From positions 186,001 to 250,000 of the forward strand of contig NZ_LFXJ01000010.1 in assembly GCF_001183605.1 (NCBI RefSeq): a stretch of 64,000 nt of DNA. Reading direction: 5' to 3'. The translations under genes and the position numbers were made by a program. This DNA is from Lysinibacillus xylanilyticus (GTDB lineage: Bacteria; Bacillota; Bacilli; Bacillales_A; Planococcaceae). Within the stretch, counting starts at the first letter, position 1, and each line of letters opens with the position of its first letter. Positions 59,023 through 64,000 of the stretch are shown here, piece after piece. Under the pieces are notes generated by a model, which saw only the letters and a program-made list of their open reading frames with translations, made no database searches and was not told the DNA's origin.

Positions 59023-60930
59023 TTGAACTTTAAAAAAATTAGTCTTATTTTATGCGTCTTATTCATTTCAGCTTCTATGTTTACTATACATAGTGCAAGT
59101 GCAGATACAACTACAAATATATCATTTGCAGATGTATCTAAAAATCACGAAGCTTATGAAGAAATCAATTATTTAGTAAATTTGGGTGTTATACAAGGAT
59201 ATTTTGTAAATGGGAAAAGAATCTTTGCCCCAAATGACTCTGTAACAAGAGAACAAGTGGCAAAAATGGTTGTCGTTGCCTCAGGGAACAAACCATTAGT
59301 CGTAAACAAATCTAGTTTTTCAGATGTAACAGCAGGTACTGAAATGTCTGGCTATATCGAACGTGCCATACAATTAGGATTATTTTCAACGAATACACAA
59401 GGCAAGTTCTTACCAAAAAAGCCTATAACTCGTGATGAAATGAGTTATGTATTAACAAAGGCATTTAACTTAGACACAAGTGAATATGAAAACATCGATT
59501 CACCATTTACTGATGTAGGTATTACAAATCCTTACGTTAAATATGTAAATACAATTTACTATAATGGTATCACAAATGGAACTGGTGATAAGTATTTACC
59601 AAACAATACTGTTACACGTGCACATTTTTCATTATTTGTAGCACGTGCAAAAAATGAGAAATATCGTTTAGAGCTACCTGTTAAAGGGTCATCTGTACCT
59701 GACACAAAAGAGGTTATAGGACTTGTCCAAGTGACGACAGATGGTCTAAATATCCGCAAATCGAAGGATAGTTCTTCAGAAGCTAACATTGTTGGCAAAG
59801 TCAATAAAGGCGGAAAACTATCAGTATATCAAGTTGAGGACAAATGGTTAAAGGTAACATATAAAGGTGCATACGCTTATGTTTATAAAGATTATGCACA
59901 ATTTTTAGATGCAGATGGCAATGAATTAGGGACTGTCCAAAAAGAAGTGACAACTAAAGGAGCTATTAACTTATATGTTAAAGCAACCTCGTCGTCAAAA
60001 GTAATTTCAGCTATTAAAGGTAATGAAAAATTACCAGTTTACAATACTGTTGGTGGTTATTATTTAACGCAAGTAAATGGTTTACCAGGTTATATTGTAG
60101 CGAACAGCACAACAGAAACAACAGAGCAACCAAATCCAGATCCAACACCGACTCCACCTACAGCCTCAGGAGATGTTTTAGGACGAGCTACTGTTGGAAA
60201 CCTTAATGTCCGTAGTGAAGCAAATACAACTTCTTCCGTGTTATTTAAGCTTAACAAGGGAGACTCTGTAAAAGTTAACGAAATTAAAGGTTATTGGGCG
60301 AATGTTGAATATAATGGTAAAACAGGTTATGTTCATAAATCCTATATAAAATTATTAAATCAAAATGGCAAGCCGTTGCAAAATCGTATTATTATCCTAG
60401 ATCCAGGTCATGGTGGTAAGGACCCAGGCACGGTAATGGGTTCTAACTCTGAAAAGAACATTACATTAAAAGTGAGTACACTTGTTAAGCAAAAGCTTGA
60501 AAATGCTGGCGCAAAAGTATACATGACTCGTACTGGTGATACGTATCCTACCTTACAAGACCGAGTAGACTTTACGAATGCAAACTATGGTGAGATTTTC
60601 GTAAGTGTGCATGTAAACTCGGCTGCTAATACCTCAGCGCAAGGTACTGAAACATATTATGCTATTTCAACAGGAGATATGTATCAGGAAGATATTGATT
60701 TAGGCACATTTGTAAATAATCAAATTGTAAACAATTTAAATATGAAGAATCGTGGCGTTAAAGAAACTCCATACTACGTAATTCGAAATATGATCATTCC
60801 ATCAATTTTAGTGGAACTTGGCTTTTTAACAAATGATGAAGATCGCAATAAAATGACAAATGATCAATACGTAAATTTATTTGCAGATTCTATTTATAAT
60901 GGAATTTTGCAATACTACAAAAAGCAATAA
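59023..60930 (+). CDS. SLH-anchored N-acetylmuramoyl-L-alanine amidase
   Basis: A 635-residue secreted protein: signal peptide (ends HSASA near 27), three SLH domains (about 30-215; FAPNDSVTREQV, FLPKKPITRDEM, YLPNNTVTRAHF), three SH3b-like domains (LNIRKSKDSS; a degenerate INLYVKATSSS; LNVRSEANTTSS) separated by a Pro/Thr linker, and a C-terminal Amidase_3 domain (about 455-630) with zinc motif ILDPGHGGKDPG, Glu in SEKNITLK, His in FVSVHVNSA and Glu in ILVELGFL. It cleaves the bond between MurNAc and the stem peptide. Start is TTG 59023 with GGGAGG. Confidence 0.93.
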   Translation: MNFKKISLILCVLFISASMFTIHSASADTTTNISFADVSKNHEAYEEINYLVNLGVIQGYFVNGKRIFAPNDSVTREQVAKMVVVASGNKPLVVNKSSFSDVTAGTEMSGYIERAIQLGLFSTNTQGKFLPKKPITRDEMSYVLTKAFNLDTSEYENIDSPFTDVGITNPYVKYVNTIYYNGITNGTGDKYLPNNTVTRAHFSLFVARAKNEKYRLELPVKGSSVPDTKEVIGLVQVTTDGLNIRKSKDSSSEANIVGKVNKGGKLSVYQVEDKWLKVTYKGAYAYVYKDYAQFLDADGNELGTVQKEVTTKGAINLYVKATSSSKVISAIKGNEKLPVYNTVGGYYLTQVNGLPGYIVANSTTETTEQPNPDPTPTPPTASGDVLGRATVGNLNVRSEANTTSSVLFKLNKGDSVKVNEIKGYWANVEYNGKTGYVHKSYIKLLNQNGKPLQNRIIILDPGHGGKDPGTVMGSNSEKNITLKVSTLVKQKLENAGAKVYMTRTGDTYPTLQDRVDFTNANYGEIFVSVHVNSAANTSAQGTETYYAISTGDMYQEDIDLGTFVNNQIVNNLNMKNRGVKETPYYVIRNMIIPSILVELGFLTNDEDRNKMTNDQYVNLFADSIYNGILQYYKKQ

Positions 60931-60932
60931 TC

Positions 60933-60976
60933 AAACTGTCCCAAAGGTGATTGACTCACTTTTGGGACAGTTTTTT
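60933..60976 (+). terminator. Terminator of the amidase gene
   Basis: An 18-bp stem (60933-60950 with 60956-60973, one G-T pair), a 5-nt loop and a T run. Confidence 0.93.
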
Positions 60977-61063
60977 ATTGTTATGTTTTTTAATAAGAGA
61001 GCCAAAAAGATATGGGCGCATCGGTTTCGGTACAGTTTAGATTTCCTGTACACTTATTTTCAT

Positions 61064-61102
61064 CGAAAAAGGCTGTCCCGAAAATAATCGGAGACAGCCT
61101 TT
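61064..61102 (-). terminator. Terminator of the second glucosaminidase gene
   Basis: AAAGGCTGTC (61068-61077) pairs with GACAGCCTTT (61093-61102); five T on the minus strand. Confidence 0.88.
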
Positions 61103-61107
61103 AATTG

Positions 61108-63138
61108 CTACTTCACGGTATTAATGATTTTTACATAGTCTTTACTGATGTAGGCTGATTCCGGGTGGATTTTATCAGAAATTACCTGATACCAACCATT
61201 AGCATCTGTGCCGGTTACAATAATTGGCATTCCAACTTTGTTAAATGTGTAAAGTGGACTTTGACTTGTTGATGCATCTGGACGAACATTTAGGCCAGTT
61301 GTTGTCGTAATACCAATTTTGTATGGATTTTTTGCATCTTTAAAGCCTAATGCTTTTTCGGCACGATAGTAGTGTCCAGCAATTTTAGCACCCCAAAATG
61401 GATCAGATGCATACTTAACGTTAAAACCGACTGCCTTAGAGCCAACCACTGCACCATTCGTGTAGGGACCACCTGGTGTAATGTAATTTGGTTGCAAGAA
61501 CTTTTCAACAAGTTCATTAATATTGGCTGCTACACTATCAAACTTCTTATTTAGTGGATTCGTGTCATATACATATAAACCAAATAAGTTGTTGTAGTTT
61601 TGAGCATGGTCACTCATGCCGTATGCACTCTCATGTTGGGCAAGCGATAAAATAAGCATGGCATTAATGTGAGAATTTGCTTCTACTTCTTTTAATACTT
61701 CCCCTAAACCGATTAACTTACTTTTCTTCGTCGCATCCTTATAAAGACTAGCCCCTGAACTTTCAACCTCAGCTAACTTTTGCAAAATGTAACTATCCAG
61801 TTCCGCTGCTGTATATTGAGTTTTCGCACGTGCAGGTAAAAATTGATAGTAATTATAGGCTTCACCTTTCGAAGAGCCACTAGCATTTGTGAAATTAATG
61901 CCATTCCAGCTAAAGTATTTTTCGCCTTGCTTCATGAAGTCTGGCGCTTTTCCATACACATAGCTAGATGATTCTTTATTTGATTTCTGATCATATAAAA
62001 TATGTTTAATCTCACCATTCTCGTTTTTATAGTAGGAACGACCCTTACTTAAAGCAGATGGGATTAATGTGACATCGGCATGTTTTAAATACCCAATATG
62101 ACCTGCTAAACGAACTTTTACTTGTGTCGCATCACTGCTTAAATACTCCATTTCTGTATTAGCAGCAACAGCGATTTGGTCATTAATTGTTTCAGATTTA
62201 AGTGCTACATAATTATTAGTTACAACAAAACCCGATGACATTTTCATAATTTTATCATTTAGCGTAATGACAAGCGTATTTTTTGACATAGCTTTTTCAG
62301 CAGCGTCAAAGCTAGAGAAGGCTTGGCTACCAACAAGATTGCCATTGGAAATTTCTTTTACGATGAAATTAGTAGAGTTGCCATTACCCGTATCACCATC
62401 AGTATTGCCGTTATTGCCGTTGTTCCCGTTGTTTCCGTTGTTCCCGTTGTTCCCGTTGTTTCCGTTGTTCCCGTTGTTGCCGTTATTGCCATTGTTGCCA
62501 TTATTACTAGAATTACCACCATTATTTTTAACATCGTCAGCTAGATGTATCAAGCGTAGTACAAATGTAGATGCCTCGCCAATTGTGGCATTATCTTTTG
62601 GTAAAAATAAGTTATTAGAGCTACCTTTAATAAGCCCTAATTGTGCTCCAATAGCAATGTCTTGGCGGAAGTCTTTAAAAATAGCTGCATTATCCTTAAA
62701 AGTAATGGATGACGTACCTTTAGGGATTTTTAGATAATCAACAGCTCTAATTAGCATAACAGCCATATGCTCTCTTGAAATATGTGCATCTGGTTTAAAT
62801 GAACCATCTGTATAACCTGTGATAATACCAGCAGTAGCAGCTAGCTTAATATCTTTTGCAAATAAATATGTATCTGGGACATCTGTAAAAGTAATATTAT
62901 CTTTTTTCTCAAGGTTTAAAGCCTTTGCTATGTAAGTAGCAAATTCACCGCGTGTGACAGTGTCATTTGGACGATAGCTTCCATTTGCATCTTGCTTTAA
63001 TGCACCTTTGGAAATTAAATAGCGTAGACCACTTTCATGCATATGTCCTGAGAGCTCATCAGCATATGCCATGTTGGGTTGCCAAATAAGCAAGCTAACA
63101 AGTGCCATTACCACCGTTATTATTGATAGTTTTTTCAT
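61108..63138 (-). CDS. SLH-anchored glucosaminidase with Asn-Gly linker
   Basis: A 676-residue secreted protein: signal peptide (ends MAYADE near 27), three SLH domains (about 30-200; GSYRPNDTVTRGEF, GSFKPDAHISREHM, NLFLPKDNATIGEA), a linker of about twelve N-N-G triplets (about 205-248), a ~180-residue beta region with SH3-like features, a GH73-type glucosaminidase domain (about 440-605) with SLAQHESAYGMSDH and NNLFGLYVYD, and a final SH3b domain (GLNVRPDAS). It cleaves wall glycan strands. GGAGGG precedes ATG 63138. The architecture parallels the enzyme at 33017-34888 with a different linker. Confidence 0.9.
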   Translation of the reverse strand: MKKLSIITVVMALVSLLIWQPNMAYADELSGHMHESGLRYLISKGALKQDANGSYRPNDTVTRGEFATYIAKALNLEKKDNITFTDVPDTYLFAKDIKLAATAGIITGYTDGSFKPDAHISREHMAVMLIRAVDYLKIPKGTSSITFKDNAAIFKDFRQDIAIGAQLGLIKGSSNNLFLPKDNATIGEASTFVLRLIHLADDVKNNGGNSSNNGNNGNNGNNGNNGNNGNNGNNGNNGNNGNNGNTDGDTGNGNSTNFIVKEISNGNLVGSQAFSSFDAAEKAMSKNTLVITLNDKIMKMSSGFVVTNNYVALKSETINDQIAVAANTEMEYLSSDATQVKVRLAGHIGYLKHADVTLIPSALSKGRSYYKNENGEIKHILYDQKSNKESSSYVYGKAPDFMKQGEKYFSWNGINFTNASGSSKGEAYNYYQFLPARAKTQYTAAELDSYILQKLAEVESSGASLYKDATKKSKLIGLGEVLKEVEANSHINAMLILSLAQHESAYGMSDHAQNYNNLFGLYVYDTNPLNKKFDSVAANINELVEKFLQPNYITPGGPYTNGAVVGSKAVGFNVKYASDPFWGAKIAGHYYRAEKALGFKDAKNPYKIGITTTTGLNVRPDASTSQSPLYTFNKVGMPIIVTGTDANGWYQVISDKIHPESAYISKDYVKIINTVK
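62407..62517 (-). repeat. 9-bp repeat coding the Asn-Asn-Gly linker
   Basis: Repeated GTTGTTCCC/GTTGTTTCC/GTTATTGCC 9-bp units on the plus strand encode about twelve N-N-G triplets in the glucosaminidase. Unit number is likely to vary between strains (inference). Confidence 0.85.
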
Positions 63139-63382
63139 AGTTTTTTTACCCTCCTAAGCTCCTATTATTTTACCAAAGTTGGAGAATTAAGATAAGGGTC
63201 AAATGTTAGATATAACATAAAATATACCAACAAAAATTTACCATTAACTATACTTTTGAGCTATGTTTATGGAAATCGATAGAGGCTTTGTAAAACAATG
63301 AATAAATTCGGAAGAAATTTTATACTGAGGCGCGCAAAGAATCATGTTTGGCTGCTTCTTTGAGAGTATGTCCGCACGAATA
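63139..63382. other. Intergenic, nothing assigned
   Basis: Should contain the promoter of the second glucosaminidase on the minus strand. No convincing hexamers or ORF. Confidence 0.35.
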
Positions 63383-63442
63383 GAAAAAACCTCTCACCGA
63401 CATTAAGTCATGAAAGCAACTTAACTGGTGAGAGGGATTTTT
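63383..63442 (-). terminator. Terminator of the S41 peptidase gene
   Basis: CCTCTCACC (63390-63398) pairs with GGTGAGAGG (63427-63435), with an inner TTAAGT/ACTTAA stem and a T run on the minus strand. Confidence 0.88.
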
Positions 63443-64000
63443 TATTTTTTCGTTGTTGTTATACGCAGATAAAAACCTTGCTGCGCTTTGTTAGCTTTTT
63501 GTTCCTTTGGGTGGGCAAGGAGCATATACTCTCGCCCTGGAGTTAAAGGTTTTGATGGAGTTATAGTTAATGAAAGACCATCTACTTTAGCTGTAATAGG
63601 CACTTCATTACCACCTAAAGCAATTAGCTGAATCTTATCCTCAGACATTTGTGAAGAAAGTGTAGAAGGGACTTTCACTGTTAAATTTTTAGTATCCGAA
63701 ACATTTTTTAAACTTGCAAGCTCTTTGTAATTTGTATATTGGGCTTTAATTGCATCATAATGCGCCTGGAAAATAGGAGCAGTCTTTGTTTGGATGTTCG
63801 GTTTTACCCCAACTTCATTAATTGTTTTCCCTAAAGGACCTGTAAAATTACCGATTGTAAGCTTTAAATAGCTACCATCCTGCAGTTCAAAAAAGCCCTG
63901 CATACAGCCTTTTCCATACGTAGTTTCTCCATATAAAATAGCAGACTTCTGATCTTGTAATGTCGCTGCTAACATTTCAGAGGCGCTAGCACTATAGCGG
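63442..64000 (-). CDS. S41 (C-terminal processing type) peptidase, C-terminal part
   Basis: The frame enters from the right edge. The visible ~185 residues begin RYSASASEMLAATLQDQ, which holds the likely catalytic Ser of the S41 SASASE motif, then GETTYGKGCMQGFFEL with the expected Lys, and GVKPNIQ. The last ~75 residues form a beta domain (ITAKVDGLSLTITPSKPL). CtpA-like enzymes are secreted or membrane-bound serine peptidases. The N-terminal part (signal, PDZ) is outside the window, so an SLH or peptidoglycan-binding module cannot be judged. Confidence 0.88.
   Translation of the reverse strand, partial: RYSASASEMLAATLQDQKSAILYGETTYGKGCMQGFFELQDGSYLKLTIGNFTGPLGKTINEVGVKPNIQTKTAPIFQAHYDAIKAQYTNYKELASLKNVSDTKNLTVKVPSTLSSQMSEDKIQLIALGGNEVPITAKVDGLSLTITPSKPLTPGREYMLLAHPKEQKANKAQQGFYLRITTTKK

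Overview
The window is a Gram-positive, endospore-forming, flagellated chromosome segment of low to moderate G+C. It is most likely Lysinibacillus (sphaericus/fusiformis group) or a very close relative. The reasons are the order atp operon - ywzB - murAA - spoIID - spoIIQ - spoIIID - mbl - flhO - flhP - fabZ - ywpF - ssbB - ywqA - ywqB, and an S-layer protein whose signal peptide and first SLH domain look like those of L. sphaericus S-layer proteins. No tRNA, rRNA, CRISPR array, intact insertion sequence or prophage was seen.

Layout. 1-7.8 kb: the end of a UDP-GlcNAc 2-epimerase gene (wecB/mnaA type) and a complete F1Fo ATP synthase operon atpIBEFHAGDC. 7.8-20.4 kb: conserved housekeeping, sporulation and cell-shape genes, interrupted by a NERD-domain gene and a 28-unit minisatellite. 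20.6-25.7 kb: a SNF2 helicase / SWIM-protein pair and an IDEAL-domain gene. 26.2-32.4 kb: a divergent flagellin with a SigD-type promoter, facing a tagA - flippase - DUF5693 - csaB operon. 33-64 kb: a cell-surface region with the main S-layer protein, seven SLH-domain proteins in all (two glucosaminidases, a phosphodiester-glycosidase-like protein, a CAP-domain protein, an NlpC/P60 peptidase, an amidase and the S-layer protein itself), three copper-amine-oxidase-N-like wall proteins, a very large helical-repeat secreted protein, an HlyD-like adaptor with a membrane partner, a broken tyrosine recombinase and the end of an S41 peptidase.

How the genes fit together. WecB makes UDP-ManNAc. TagA adds ManNAc to a lipid-linked GlcNAc. 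The flippase probably exports the lipid-linked glycan, and CsaB adds the pyruvate ketal that SLH domains bind. The 33-63 kb SLH proteins are the expected clients, so the window carries both the anchor-building genes and many anchored proteins.

The least explained material is non-coding: a composite multi-hairpin intergenic element whose two best copies differ by compensatory base-pair changes, exact-period 35-bp repeats at three loci, two unrelated 21-bp minisatellites, and a duplicated ~95-bp block upstream of two tandem paralogues. I found no clearly new defence or biosynthetic system. The best leads are the covarying element, the DUF5693 protein in the csaB operon, the tandem paralogues with their shared upstream block, and the 16-repeat secreted protein. 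All family assignments come from reading motifs; no database search was run.
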